Part shown: one piece after another, positions 15,771-23,996 of the stretch | Layout: each line of letters begins with the position of its first letter | Numbering within the stretch: position 1 is the stretch's first letter | Source of the DNA: Pandoraea terrigena | Lineage (GTDB): Bacteria; Pseudomonadota; Gammaproteobacteria; Burkholderiales; Burkholderiaceae | Direction: 5' to 3' | DNA: 64,000 nucleotides | Assembly: GCF_902459705.1 (NCBI RefSeq) | Contig: NZ_CABPRU010000004.1 | Span: 124,001-188,000 of the forward strand | Notes under the pieces: model-generated | The model's database searches: none | What the model was told of the DNA's origin: nothing | The model's input: only the letters and a program-made list of their open reading frames with translations | Made by a program: the position numbers and the translations under genes

Positions 15771-17231
15771 ATGGCATCGGGAACAACGTCTAACGCACTG
15801 AGCGTAGCCGGCAGCATCGGCGGCGTAGCAGCAGCCGTCGGAAATCTCACCGGATCGATTCAGGGCGGCGGCACACGCTGGGAGGATGCGCTAAGACCGG
15901 CACGCTTCGGCGGCGTGCCCTTTGGTGTCGAATCGGTACGCATGTCCGCTGGCAGGAAAACATCGATTCACACGTATCCGTTCCGGGACGACGCGTGGGT
16001 CGAGGATCTCGGCAAGAAGTCGCGTCAGTTTGAAGTGATAGGGTTCCTCGTAGAAGACGACATTTTGTTAAAAACCGTCGGCGGCGCGCCGGTTGGAAGC
16101 GTCGTCTCACAGCGCAATGATTTGCTGGCAGTCTGCGAGGATCCCGGCGCAACCATTCTGGAACATCCGACGCTAGGTACGATCAAAAACGTTGTCTGTC
16201 TCAGTGTGGATATTACCGAACGCAGGGATCTTGGTCGCGTTTTCGAATTTCGCCTCAGCTTGATCGTTTCAGGCCAGCAGCTCTTCCCCACCGCGACGTC
16301 ATCGACGGAAAGCAACAATGAGCAGCAAGCGGCGGCGACGGGGATAGCGGCTCTTGCGGACTTCGTTAAAACGACCGCTTCGTCGATTTCGGCCGGTGCC
16401 GCAGTGGTTCAGCAAGCCGTCTCCACCGCTGTCGGGTGGTATCAGATTGGCGTGACAGCGGTCAACGACGTGAAGCGCCTCATGGGCGCTATATCAACGC
16501 TGGCAGGGAACTTCGGAAACCTGGTCGGTGGTGGCAATAGCGGCATCTCAGGAAGTAATCGGCAGGCTCCATCTACTCAGACGGCATCCGGTCTGCTTGC
16601 CGCTGCGTCGGCAGCGCGGGCGTCCGTCCTGACGGCAGGCGCCGCGTTCCAAACTGCAGCGGCTAACCCATCGGATTCCGCCACGCTCGGCGCGGCGGCG
16701 CAGGCATTTGTAGCGGCCATCGCGGCTTCGGCAACGGCGCCGTCGGATGCTGTCCGACTGGTCAGCGGCCTCACGCAGTATTCGCCGACTCCCGTGGCAC
16801 AGACGGGGTCTATCGGAACAGCGATGTCCACGATGCAAACGGCGCTGGCCGCGATGGTGCGCCGGTATGCGCTTGCGCAACTCGCGGTGACATTGACGAC
16901 CTATCAGCCATCGTCGCAGCAGGACGCAGATTCGGTTCTGGCTTCGGCAGTTGGGCTGATCGATGCCGAATCCGACATCGCGGGTGATGCCGGAGACGAC
17001 AACGCATATCAGGCGCTTCGCAGACTGCGGCAAGCTGTTGTCGCCGATCTGGCGACGCGCGGCGCGGACACGGCGGCAATCTCGACGTTCAGTTTCAATG
17101 CGAATCTGCCATCGCTCGTGCTGGCAAACCGAATTTACCGAGATCCTACGCGCGAGCAGCAGCTCGTGCGGCAGGTCGCCCCGCGACACCCTTTGTTCAT
17201 GCCGACAACCTTCAAGGCGCTCGCAAAATGA
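15771..17231 (+). CDS. Mu gpN-like DNA circularisation/tail protein
   Basis: The 486-residue protein carries the N-terminal DNA-circularisation domain (about residues 25-140): WEDALRPARFGGVPFGVE, TYPFRDDAWVEDLG, and FLVEDDIL, followed by ILEHPTLGTI and GRVFEFRLSL. In phage Mu and relatives this family is gpN, a tail protein with a proposed role in DNA circularisation. The remainder is Ala/Ser/Thr-rich with long helices and lacks an obvious domain. It is isolated here from other tail genes, and its stop is 13 bases before the second integrase. It may be a remnant of another phage. Confidence 0.85.
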   Translation: MASGTTSNALSVAGSIGGVAAAVGNLTGSIQGGGTRWEDALRPARFGGVPFGVESVRMSAGRKTSIHTYPFRDDAWVEDLGKKSRQFEVIGFLVEDDILLKTVGGAPVGSVVSQRNDLLAVCEDPGATILEHPTLGTIKNVVCLSVDITERRDLGRVFEFRLSLIVSGQQLFPTATSSTESNNEQQAAATGIAALADFVKTTASSISAGAAVVQQAVSTAVGWYQIGVTAVNDVKRLMGAISTLAGNFGNLVGGGNSGISGSNRQAPSTQTASGLLAAASAARASVLTAGAAFQTAAANPSDSATLGAAAQAFVAAIAASATAPSDAVRLVSGLTQYSPTPVAQTGSIGTAMSTMQTALAAMVRRYALAQLAVTLTTYQPSSQQDADSVLASAVGLIDAESDIAGDAGDDNAYQALRRLRQAVVADLATRGADTAAISTFSFNANLPSLVLANRIYRDPTREQQLVRQVAPRHPLFMPTTFKALAK

Positions 17232-17244
17232 CGCGGAGAATCGC

Positions 17245-18324
17245 ATGAGGCGCGACGGCATTAGAGTGAATCTGTTTCGAGTTGGCCACGTATGGCACTA
17301 CCGATTTCAGCTCGAGGGCGCCCGCGTGCAACGCTCGACTCGCGAAACAGATCGCCAACGCGCCGCGCAGGTCGCTGAGCGGGCCTTTCGACACGCAAAA
17401 CTATGGGCGCGCAACGGCAAGGCTATACCCACCCTGCGCCAGTTGGTCGAACAGTGGATCACGATCCATGCCCCGACCGCCAGCAAGGCTCACGTCAAGG
17501 TAGTCGAGACGTTCGGGCGGCTTCACCTGTACGAGATCGGCGATGCTCTGATCGACGAGCTGTCGACCGATCGCGTGGAGCTCGCCCGCGTCAGGCACCT
17601 CGAGACGCATGCCCCCGTCTCGGCCAATCAGTGGCTGAAGGTGATGAGGCTGTTGTGCAACTGGGCCGTGCGCCGCGGGATCCTGCCTGCGATGCCCTTT
17701 CACCTCCGCGGCCTGAAGGTGCAGAAAAAGCCCCGCGCGATCCTGCCGGTGAAGCTCGCGCAAGACTGGCTGGCCGCGATCGACGAGCGCGAAGGGGAAA
17801 GGGACGCCGTGCGCACGGCGGTGCGTCTCATGCTCGGGCTCGGGCTGCGTGAGTCCGAGACGATCTCGGCCAGGTGGGAATGGTTGGATGTTGAGCGCCG
17901 GATCTACACGCCGGGGCGCACCAAGGGCAGAGAGGCTGATCCAATCCCCGTTCCAGGTTGGCTACTCGATTACCTCATGCCGAAGCGCCTTCCGGCTGGG
18001 CAGATCCTCGTGAAGCCCAACGGCAAGCCATACGCGGCTGGTTTTACCCGCACGGCAATGCTCGCTGCCAACCAGGCCGTAGGCGCACCCCACATCACCG
18101 CGCATCGACTTCGCGGCACCTTCGCCACGCTGCTCAGCGAGTCCGGCGTGCCAGTCCAATCCATCCAGCGTGCATTGCGTCACAAGAACCTCACGACGAC
18201 GGCCGCCTACCTCGAGGTCAACATGGACACCGTGGCACAAGGTCAACGTCATATCGCAGAGAAGATCGGCTTTGGATTACACCCGCCGACCAGTGGCGCG
18301 CCAATGGCGAACGAAGCCGCGTAA
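17245..18324 (+). CDS. Second tyrosine recombinase/integrase
   Basis: The 359-residue protein has an N-terminal arm/core-binding region and a catalytic domain with Arg in LGLRESE (about 200), a lysine in GRTKGREA, HRLR (AHRLRGTFAT, about 286), a His in ALRHKN and Tyr322 in TAAYLE. It is distinct from the P4-type enzyme at 3210. The start at 17245 follows the gpN-like gene by 13 bases, implying co-transcription. It may be a phage integrase brought in by a nested element, or a resolvase for the satellite. No matching second att pair was identified. Confidence 0.88.
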   Translation: MRRDGIRVNLFRVGHVWHYRFQLEGARVQRSTRETDRQRAAQVAERAFRHAKLWARNGKAIPTLRQLVEQWITIHAPTASKAHVKVVETFGRLHLYEIGDALIDELSTDRVELARVRHLETHAPVSANQWLKVMRLLCNWAVRRGILPAMPFHLRGLKVQKKPRAILPVKLAQDWLAAIDEREGERDAVRTAVRLMLGLGLRESETISARWEWLDVERRIYTPGRTKGREADPIPVPGWLLDYLMPKRLPAGQILVKPNGKPYAAGFTRTAMLAANQAVGAPHITAHRLRGTFATLLSESGVPVQSIQRALRHKNLTTTAAYLEVNMDTVAQGQRHIAEKIGFGLHPPTSGAPMANEAA

Positions 18325-18332
18325 GGCCCGCT

Positions 18333-18571
18333 ATGACAGGCGATCGTGATTACCAATGGTCATCGTGTGTTTGGACGCTCCGCGGGCGTCAGGAGGCTGC
18401 AGGTGGCCGTGAAATTGGGCCTTCCGGCACTGCGGTTTGCTCAAAAAATGAGCGCGGGTCCTCCGAAGGGATTTCCTAACGGGCGGGAGCGAAGACTCGC
18501 GAATTCCGCCCAGCTATGAAGTTTCGAAATTTGGGTAACAAGGTAACAAAATTGACCGATAGGAGAAATCT
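18333..18571 (+). other. Region upstream of small terminase, candidate cos/packaging region
   Basis: The region between the second integrase and the small terminase gene has a short open frame (18333-18479, 48 codons) of doubtful reality, a GCGGGTCCTCC segment near 18452-18462, an ACGGGCGGGAGCG segment around 18479, and two GGTAACA sites at 18534-18540 and 18542-18548. GGGTCC-like segments just before terS are common at phage cohesive ends, and packaging sites usually lie here. This assignment is by position and resemblance only. Confidence 0.3.
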
Positions 18572-19213
18572 ATGACAGTTGAATCGCAGGCAGATTTCGC
18601 GCGGCGTTGCAACGTATCTCGCAAGACGGTTAGCGAATGGAAAAAGGCTGGAAGGCTTGTCATGCAAGGCGACCGAGTCGATGTCGAGGCGTCGCTTTCG
18701 CTTATGGATCGGCACCGCAAAGGAGGGGCTCCAAGCTCCTCCTCGGCTGTTACCCCCACTGTTACCCTCGCAGACTCAGGTAACAGTCAGGGTAACAAAT
18801 CCAGCCCAAAAGCGATTCCAGGGCGATGCTCGGAGACGAGCGCTGAAGAGGTCACCATCCTGCCTGGGGAAACCATTGAAGACGCCGCCCAGCGCCTGGT
18901 CGGCGACATCGACATGGGTATGTCGTTTGACGAAGTGCGGCGCCTGAAGGAGGTGTATCTGGTACTCCTCAATCGACTCGAGTTCGAGCAGAAGTCTGGC
19001 GCCCTTATCGATCTGGAAACCGCGAGCACGATCCTTTTCGAGGAGTTCCGGGCCGCCCGCGATGCTTGGCTGAACTGGCCCACTCGGATTGGTCCCATGC
19101 TCGCCGCGGACCTGGGCATCGACGCAGACAAAGTCACGACGGCCCTCTCTGCTTACGTCCACAAGCAAGTGACCGACCTTGGCGACCCGCAAGCGGATTT
19201 CGCGTGCCCGTAA
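18572..19213 (+). CDS. Nu1-like terminase small subunit
   Basis: The 213-residue protein begins with an HTH (SQADFARRCNVSRKTVSEW, KKAGRLVMQGDRVDVEASL), the arrangement of Nu1/TerS-type DNA-packaging proteins. A Ser/Thr/Gly-rich linker is followed by an acidic helical domain (TIEDAAQRLVGDIDMGMSF, LVLLNRLEFEQKSG). No large terminase gene is nearby. In satellites, a lone small terminase can retarget the helper phage's packaging motor; that role is inferred. The DNA for its linker carries repeated sites at 18749-18797. Confidence 0.7.
   Translation: MTVESQADFARRCNVSRKTVSEWKKAGRLVMQGDRVDVEASLSLMDRHRKGGAPSSSSAVTPTVTLADSGNSQGNKSSPKAIPGRCSETSAEEVTILPGETIEDAAQRLVGDIDMGMSFDEVRRLKEVYLVLLNRLEFEQKSGALIDLETASTILFEEFRAARDAWLNWPTRIGPMLAADLGIDADKVTTALSAYVHKQVTDLGDPQADFACP
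18749..18797. repeat. Mirrored GGTAACA repeats inside the small terminase gene
   Basis: Two TGTTACC copies (18749 and 18760, 11 apart) are followed by two GGTAACA copies (18779 and 18791, 12 apart), a mirrored pair of direct repeats. Two more GGTAACA copies lie upstream at 18534 and 18542. Small terminases often bind repeats within or near their own gene, so these may be their binding sites, but this is untested. Confidence 0.5.
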
Positions 19214-19327
19214 GGGATGCAGGTAATTCTGCGACCTGCGCTTGGCGGCCGGCATCACGATTGGAGACCGTTTAAAGATCAGGCTACGACCGCCGTTATG
19301 TAGGCATACTCCTAGCGTGAGCGCCCT

Positions 19328-19939
19328 ATGACTTTCCCCCTCAAGGTTCCTGCCAGTTGTGTTGCATTTCTTGCTCTGTCACTTGGAGCATGCTCCACCA
19401 TAACTAGCATTCATAGATCCGAGGTATCGCTCACGACATTCGGCAGTGCTCCTAATCAATTGGCGAGAAGCAGAGGTCGCCTTGGCTCGGCAAGTACGGT
19501 AGATCTTCCAATAAGCGGAACGCGCACGGAGACGTTTCCATTCATGACGCTGAGGCAATGTAGTTCGCCGGATGCTTGTTCCATTGGAATCGGGAAGCTG
19601 ACCAGCAGCGTCGCGGTAGTGGGCGCAACGGACACCTCCGTTACATTAGCGGTCGCAGCATCCTTCGACGTTGCTGACCACCAAGAGATGGAAAGCCCAA
19701 ACATGAAGGCGATAGCGTCTGCTCCAGCGGGTGCATCAACGTTGCATCAGCATCAAAATTTCGCAAAAACGGCAACTATCTCCTTCGGCGAGATGCGGAA
19801 AATTGAGTTCGCGCATGGCGTGACACTGAACCTATGTGTGAATCGCGCCACTGAATCTGGGATTCCGGAGAATGAATCGTGTCAAACGGACCAATTGATG
19901 TCCGGCGTTGTGTCCCAAAGCGTTGTGCGACCACTTTGA
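19328..19939 (+). CDS. Putative lipoprotein of unknown function
   Basis: The 203-residue protein begins with a signal sequence and lipobox (FLALSLGACSTI), so it is likely exported and lipid-anchored, with Cys about residue 23 as the lipidation site. The mature part is beta-rich (Thr/Val-rich strands, VTLAVAASFDVA) with paired cysteines (CSSPDAC; CVNR; CQTD). No family recognised. Its base composition is less GC-rich than the primase operon. It sits in the cargo part of the island, and a terminator-like stem is seen about 150 bases after its stop. Confidence 0.6.
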   Translation: MTFPLKVPASCVAFLALSLGACSTITSIHRSEVSLTTFGSAPNQLARSRGRLGSASTVDLPISGTRTETFPFMTLRQCSSPDACSIGIGKLTSSVAVVGATDTSVTLAVAASFDVADHQEMESPNMKAIASAPAGASTLHQHQNFAKTATISFGEMRKIEFAHGVTLNLCVNRATESGIPENESCQTDQLMSGVVSQSVVRPL

Positions 19940-20086
19940 CGCGCGGGCAGCGTCGTTAGTCAGATAATGGCGCTTTCGATTCATGCAAGCCCGCGACAAC
20001 GGATCCGTTGATTCGGCGCTGTTGGTGCGGTGCCAGTTGACGCCTTAAATGCGCGGGAGTACCGTAACGACACAAATTTTTCGCGT

Positions 20087-20110
20087 AGCCCGCCACCGAG
20101 CGGGCTTTTG
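20087..20110 (+). terminator. Intrinsic terminator
   Basis: AGCCCGC (20087-20093) pairs with GCGGGCT (20100-20106) around a six-base loop and is followed by a short T-run. It lies between the lipoprotein gene and the small Cys-rich protein gene. Confidence 0.6.
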
Positions 20111-20140
20111 CACATTCGGGACTTAAAATCAGGATGTGTG

Positions 20141-20368
20141 ATGACTCAAAGAGCGGAGCGACGTGCGCACGCTGCACGGCTGAAGAATCTACGTAGGCGT
20201 TTGTGCCGCCGCTTGTGGGGGCGAGAACTCAATTCAAAGGAACTCGGGCGGGTGTTTCATACGCCCACGCCTTGTAGCTGTTGGATGTGCGGAAATCCAC
20301 GCCGGCATTGTCGCGAGAGAACAATGCGGGAGCGCCGATGGATGCAGGATATTGGTGACGACTCGTAG
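20141..20368 (+). CDS. Small basic Cys-motif protein (CSCWMCGNPR)
   Basis: A 75-residue, very basic protein. It contains CSCWMCGNPRRH, a compact Cys cluster that recurs in a widespread family of tiny uncharacterised bacterial proteins and probably binds a metal ion. The start at 20141 (ATGACTCAA) is preceded by AGGATG, a weak ribosome binding site. Function unknown. The 20369-20740 stretch after it has no gene I can support; it only shows mixed composition ahead of the DUF4209-like gene. Confidence 0.6.
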   Translation: MTQRAERRAHAARLKNLRRRLCRRLWGRELNSKELGRVFHTPTPCSCWMCGNPRRHCRERTMRERRWMQDIGDDS

Positions 20369-20740
20369 AAGGCAAAAGGCCCTGATCGCTCCAGTAACGA
20401 GATGGTTTAAACGTCCCGCGGCCCGAGGCGTCGCGACCGGAACGACTGGCGCTGGACCAGTCGCGAAGGGCAGCATGAAACCGTGCCTTCGTGCGTGCCA
20501 ACAGTGAGACTTCAGATCGCAACCCCGTTGCAACCGCCTTACGATACCGAGCCCCCCATGTTGGGCCAATTGTGCGGGGCGGCGGCCACCGACGATCAAA
20601 GTAGAGAGATTTGGCCCCCGCCGAACCCTGCCCCCGGCGATTTCAAGCCAAGAGAGTTTACTCAGCAGAGGTACTACACTGTGGTCCCGGCCAACATACC
20701 TACAGCTGGCAGGAAGTGTTCCATTTAGGGGATAAATTAA

Positions 20741-22564
20741 ATGGCGTTGACGATTCCGCAACCGGTGATAGATCGCCTGGCAGCCTACGATACCGCGCTG
20801 GAGTCCATCGGAGAAATCGAACTATCGGGAGAGTTGCTCGCTGCACTGCCAGCCCCGGAATCGCTGACCGCCGCCGAGCGCAAAGGCGCCAATGCAGAGC
20901 TATCAGCTTTTCGATTTAGTTCCCGACACGGAGCGTCGTCGGGACGTTGGGGAATCTACTGGCGCGAGTTGACAAGCGCGGTCTTGCAGGACGGTACTGA
21001 ATTTCTCTCGCCGGACGTGGCGGAGATTGACGAGGAAATACTATCCTACTGGACAGCGAGATCCCAGCAGGTCAAGCACCCCGTACTCAAGGCGAGATAC
21101 GCCGATCTGGTCTGGGAAATCGGGCGCTTTCTGCGGGTACAGGCGAAGCGGGAAGGCGTCGAGCCGGGCCCCGCTATTCCGGTTACCCTCTGCCATACGG
21201 CTGTTGACTCCTACCTTGAAGTGGTAGAAAGCAACCTATTTAAGGACGAGTACCGGGCCTGGACTTATCTGGGCCGGGCCCTGGAACTAGCTCTCCGCCT
21301 CAGGGACACGACGCGCATCGGGCAAATCAAGGAGGCCTTGTTCGATCTCTATAGGCGCCTTGATGCCAGCACGCCCCAGTGGACATGGTGGAAGTTCGAT
21401 GAGCTGGTCTGGACTCACGCCAAGGGCTTGGAACTGGATGCCAAGGAACGATTGACGGTCGTAGACTTGCTCGAGCGCGTGCTGACTAGCTGTTCGGACA
21501 GTTCGGACGCGAAGAACTTTGATCCTCACAGTGCCACGTCGGCGGCGGATTGTCTCCAACGGTGGCGGGCTCAGTCGAATGAACTCGCGGAAGCGCGCAG
21601 AGCTGTTGGGACGGCTGCACTCGCTTTCGAGGAGGCAGCCAAGCTGGCAGGTGGCATGACGGCCATTTCATGGCTTGAGGACCTGATTCCTCGATACCGT
21701 CAAGCGGGAATGATGGAGGATGCGGCCCGAGTGGAGCAGACGATCCGGCAGAGAGCAACTGATGCACAAGCCGAAATGAAAACAGTCGAGGCTTCCATGG
21801 AAATCGATCCAGCCGAATTAGAGCAATTTGTGGCTCAGTTCCTGAAGGGTTCGATGGCCGATGCGCTGACCCGCGTCGCTGGGCAATTCATCCTCAAGGA
21901 GGAAGCGACTAAGACTAGCCTGCGCGATATGTGCACGGAGGCGCCGCTACTGTCCATGATGCCATCTACGATCGTCAACGGAGAGGGTTTTACAACAGCA
22001 ACAGTCGGTTCCATAGAGGATGATTTGGACGGCCGCGCACTCCAGCATGCGGCGACGATGTTCAGCTGGAAGGCGCCTTGGCTGCACCTGGTACTCAATC
22101 GGGTTCGTCAGAAATACGACATAGATGCTGACGGACTCACTGCGCTGATTCAACAGTGCCCCAGCTTTGCGCCGGAACGTATGTCCTTAATGCGCGATGG
22201 TGTCGCCGCTTGGCTGGCCGGCGATTCCGTCAAAGCAATCCATGTCCTAGTGCCGCAAATTGAAGGGGCTCTGCGAGCCCTGCTGAGTGCATTAGGCGGT
22301 GCGGTGGTGGTGCCCGACCAAGATGTGGGCGGTTTCAAGGCCATCGGCCTGGGGCCAATCCTGACTCACCCAATCTTCCTCGAGAAAGTGCCTCGGGATA
22401 TCCGCTTCCACTTACGCGCGCTGTACAACGACCCCAGAGGCCTCAACCTCCGTAACGAGTTGGCTCACGGATTGGTCCGCCCAGAATTGCTGAATATGGG
22501 CCTTGCCAATTGGGTAATGCATACCGTGATTCTCCTCAGCTTATTGCGCGTCAATAGAGCCTGA
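20741..22564 (+). CDS. DUF4209-like HEPN-motif protein, probable defence cargo
   Basis: The 607-residue protein is helical throughout. Near its C terminus (about residue 567) it carries NLRNELAHGL, matching the R-N-x3-H HEPN RNase signature and the conserved motif of DUF4209 proteins; the preceding LVPQIEGALRALLSALGG segment also fits that domain. The N-terminal 350 residues are repetitive helical and resemble the large extensions common in this family. It is the last island gene before the right att site, where satellites often carry anti-phage cargo. RNase or defence activity is inferred and not shown by the sequence. Confidence 0.68.
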   Translation: MALTIPQPVIDRLAAYDTALESIGEIELSGELLAALPAPESLTAAERKGANAELSAFRFSSRHGASSGRWGIYWRELTSAVLQDGTEFLSPDVAEIDEEILSYWTARSQQVKHPVLKARYADLVWEIGRFLRVQAKREGVEPGPAIPVTLCHTAVDSYLEVVESNLFKDEYRAWTYLGRALELALRLRDTTRIGQIKEALFDLYRRLDASTPQWTWWKFDELVWTHAKGLELDAKERLTVVDLLERVLTSCSDSSDAKNFDPHSATSAADCLQRWRAQSNELAEARRAVGTAALAFEEAAKLAGGMTAISWLEDLIPRYRQAGMMEDAARVEQTIRQRATDAQAEMKTVEASMEIDPAELEQFVAQFLKGSMADALTRVAGQFILKEEATKTSLRDMCTEAPLLSMMPSTIVNGEGFTTATVGSIEDDLDGRALQHAATMFSWKAPWLHLVLNRVRQKYDIDADGLTALIQQCPSFAPERMSLMRDGVAAWLAGDSVKAIHVLVPQIEGALRALLSALGGAVVVPDQDVGGFKAIGLGPILTHPIFLEKVPRDIRFHLRALYNDPRGLNLRNELAHGLVRPELLNMGLANWVMHTVILLSLLRVNRA

Positions 22565-22753
22565 GTCCCAGCCTCTCGTTTGAGGATCAGGCCATCTGCT
22601 GGTATTCATTGAACTTACCCGCTGTTCATGCCCGTCCTCGCCCGGGTGGGCCACTTTTACTCCGACGCACTTGGCAGCAGTACTCCGACGCTAACGCGCA
22701 GGCCACTCAAGCACGTCCCTGACTCGCATGAGGTGTCGCGCTTATGGCGGGTA

Positions 22754-22765
22754 TTTTGGTGGGTT
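22754..22765 (+). repeat. Right copy of 12-bp subterminal repeat
   Basis: TTTTGGTGGGTT, identical and same orientation as 3093-3104. It is 51 bases inside attR, while the left copy is 132 bases inside attL. Possible integrase arm site. Confidence 0.4.
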
Positions 22766-22815
22766 CAACTACCAATCACACGCAAACCCATTGATACACT
22801 TGAGTCATCGGCGGA

Positions 22816-22830
22816 CACCGCCTCCGCCAG
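22816..22830 (+). repeat. attR core direct repeat
   Basis: CACCGCCTCCGCCAG exactly matches 2946-2960 at the tRNA-Ser 3' end, marking the right end of the island. Flanking bases differ on both sides. Confidence 0.85.
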
Positions 22831-23027
22831 TTTTCTTCGATTTCCCTGATAGTCGCTACTGACTTTTGTGGGCGGTGCTCCGCAATTTGGGCGGGGTTGC
22901 TCCGCAAAAGCTGGGAATTGTGCCCAGGAACATAGCGCCCGGACGCGGGAATGATTAGCGTACCTTGGCACAATCACTGGCGGTTTGCGACCCAGAGCGG
23001 TACTTTGACTATCTCAATTGCGATTGC

Positions 23028-23369
23028 TCAGTCAACGATGAAGAGCTTGGCACCCGTCTTCGTATAGGACTGATGTGGCTCCGCGTTATCTCCGACTTGA
23101 TAGCTCGTGCCGGATGTCAAAACGAATTTCCGTCCATCGTCGAGGGTCGTTTCCAACTCGCCTTCCAGGCAGAAAAGAATGTGCCCTTTTTGACACCAAT
23201 GGTCCGCAAGATAGCCAGGGGAATATTCCACCATTCGCACTCGGATTTGATTCGGCTTTTCACCAAAAAATCGTGTGCGCCAATAAGCTACACCGGTCTC
23301 GCCGCTGTGCTCCGTCGCCTCAACTTCCGCCCAGTTGGTCGTACCGAAGGCAAATGCGTCCATTTTCAT
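23028..23369 (-). CDS. DHCW-motif cupin-fold protein
   Basis: A 113-residue single-domain cupin. The sequence shows the DHCW-type motif (LADHWCQKGHILFCLEGELET) together with beta strands and the GTSYQVGDNAEPHQSY segment carrying a second metal-ligand His. The family is small and its function unknown; the cupin fold usually binds a metal through His/Glu. It lies just outside the island right boundary, transcribed toward it, and is probably chromosomal or from an older insertion. Confidence 0.8.
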   Translation of the reverse strand: MKMDAFAFGTTNWAEVEATEHSGETGVAYWRTRFFGEKPNQIRVRMVEYSPGYLADHWCQKGHILFCLEGELETTLDDGRKFVLTSGTSYQVGDNAEPHQSYTKTGAKLFIVD

Positions 23370-23408
23370 AATGCTATTTCCCTGTCTAAATTGATCTCGT
23401 GCGCATAG

Positions 23409-23609
23409 GCAGTTCTGGCCCCCCAGGCGCTCAAGCGGCTCGGCGTCAAGACATACCCGAGCAGATTGGTCGCGGCCTATAACGCTGGCAGCACCACGCA
23501 GTTGCCCGCGAAAGTTGTCATCAATACCGGGAACCGCCGTGTTACCCGCAAGCTAGGGTTTGGCCGGCAATTCATCCAGTATGAGAACGATTTCGAAAGA
23601 ACTATTTGA
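23409..23609 (+). pseudogene. Gene remnant (C-terminal fragment, no start)
   Basis: An open frame of 66 codons begins directly after an in-frame TAG and has no ATG or GTG near its start. It reads as a credible protein end (LGVKTYPSRLVAAYNAG, KVVINTGNRRVTRKLGFG, FIQYENDFERTI). I do not recognise the parent family. It is interpreted as a truncated relic, consistent with the worn state of this flank. Confidence 0.4.
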
Positions 23610-23654
23610 ACTTATCGACGCGTCGGTCGCGAGAGAATATCTCAGCACCTTCCA

Positions 23655-23996
23655 TCACACCAAATGTGGGTGCTCTGCGATGAACTGTCGCAACGCCGCA
23701 TCGATTCGCGTTTGCCAACCGCTGCCCGACGCCTTGAAGTAATCGACAACCTCCGGCGACAGCCGAATGTTGATTCGCTCCTTCGTCACATCGGCCTTGG
23801 GCCGACCACGAGGCTTGAGCAGTTTCTCCGCAGCCTCCTCGCCAACAATCCCCGACAACACTCCACTCGCAGGTCGCGCCTTAGCGAACTCCTGCTTCGT
23901 CCACGCCGGATTCTGCGAATCCTGGCCCATCTGCTTCTTGATCTTGGCGTCCTCTGCCGGTGTAGGGAGGACGGTTCCCGGCTTACGTTTCGGCAT
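23655..23996 (-). CDS. brnA: BrnA antitoxin
   Basis: A 113-residue protein with the BrnA C-terminal ribbon-helix-helix: RGRPKADVTKERINIRLSPEVVDYFKASG and WQTRIDAALRQFI (noted in parts). BrnA neutralises the BrnT RNase and autoregulates the operon through this DNA-binding domain. The gene start overlaps the intact reading of brnT, the normal brnTA layout. The N-terminal half is the BrnT-interacting part, rich in K, Q and E. Confidence 0.85.
   Translation of the reverse strand: MPKRKPGTVLPTPAEDAKIKKQMGQDSQNPAWTKQEFAKARPASGVLSGIVGEEAAEKLLKPRGRPKADVTKERINIRLSPEVVDYFKASGSGWQTRIDAALRQFIAEHPHLV

Larger units (their letters stand above)
2946..22830. mobile_element. Integrated P4/PICI-like phage satellite or genomic island in tRNA-Ser
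   Basis: A tyrosine integrase of P4 type lies immediately downstream of tRNA-Ser, and the last 15 bases at the tRNA 3' end (2946-2960) recur exactly at 22816-22830. Between them lie an AlpA-like HTH gene, KilA-N gene, primase-helicase, iteron array, small terminase and phage tail/circularisation gene, mainly on the plus strand with overlapping starts and stops. No large terminase, portal or capsid genes are visible, which fits a satellite or a decayed prophage better than an autonomous phage. Whether it still excises is unknown. Confidence 0.85.

Noticed and set aside
22871-22907. Two GCTCCGCAA copies suggesting a CRISPR or iteron
   Set aside because: Only two copies about 22 bases apart, no spacers or more repeats; no CRISPR array is visible anywhere in the window.
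22965-23408. Plus-strand frame of 147 codons across the cupin gene
   Set aside because: It is antisense to the DHCW cupin, which has a clear family motif.
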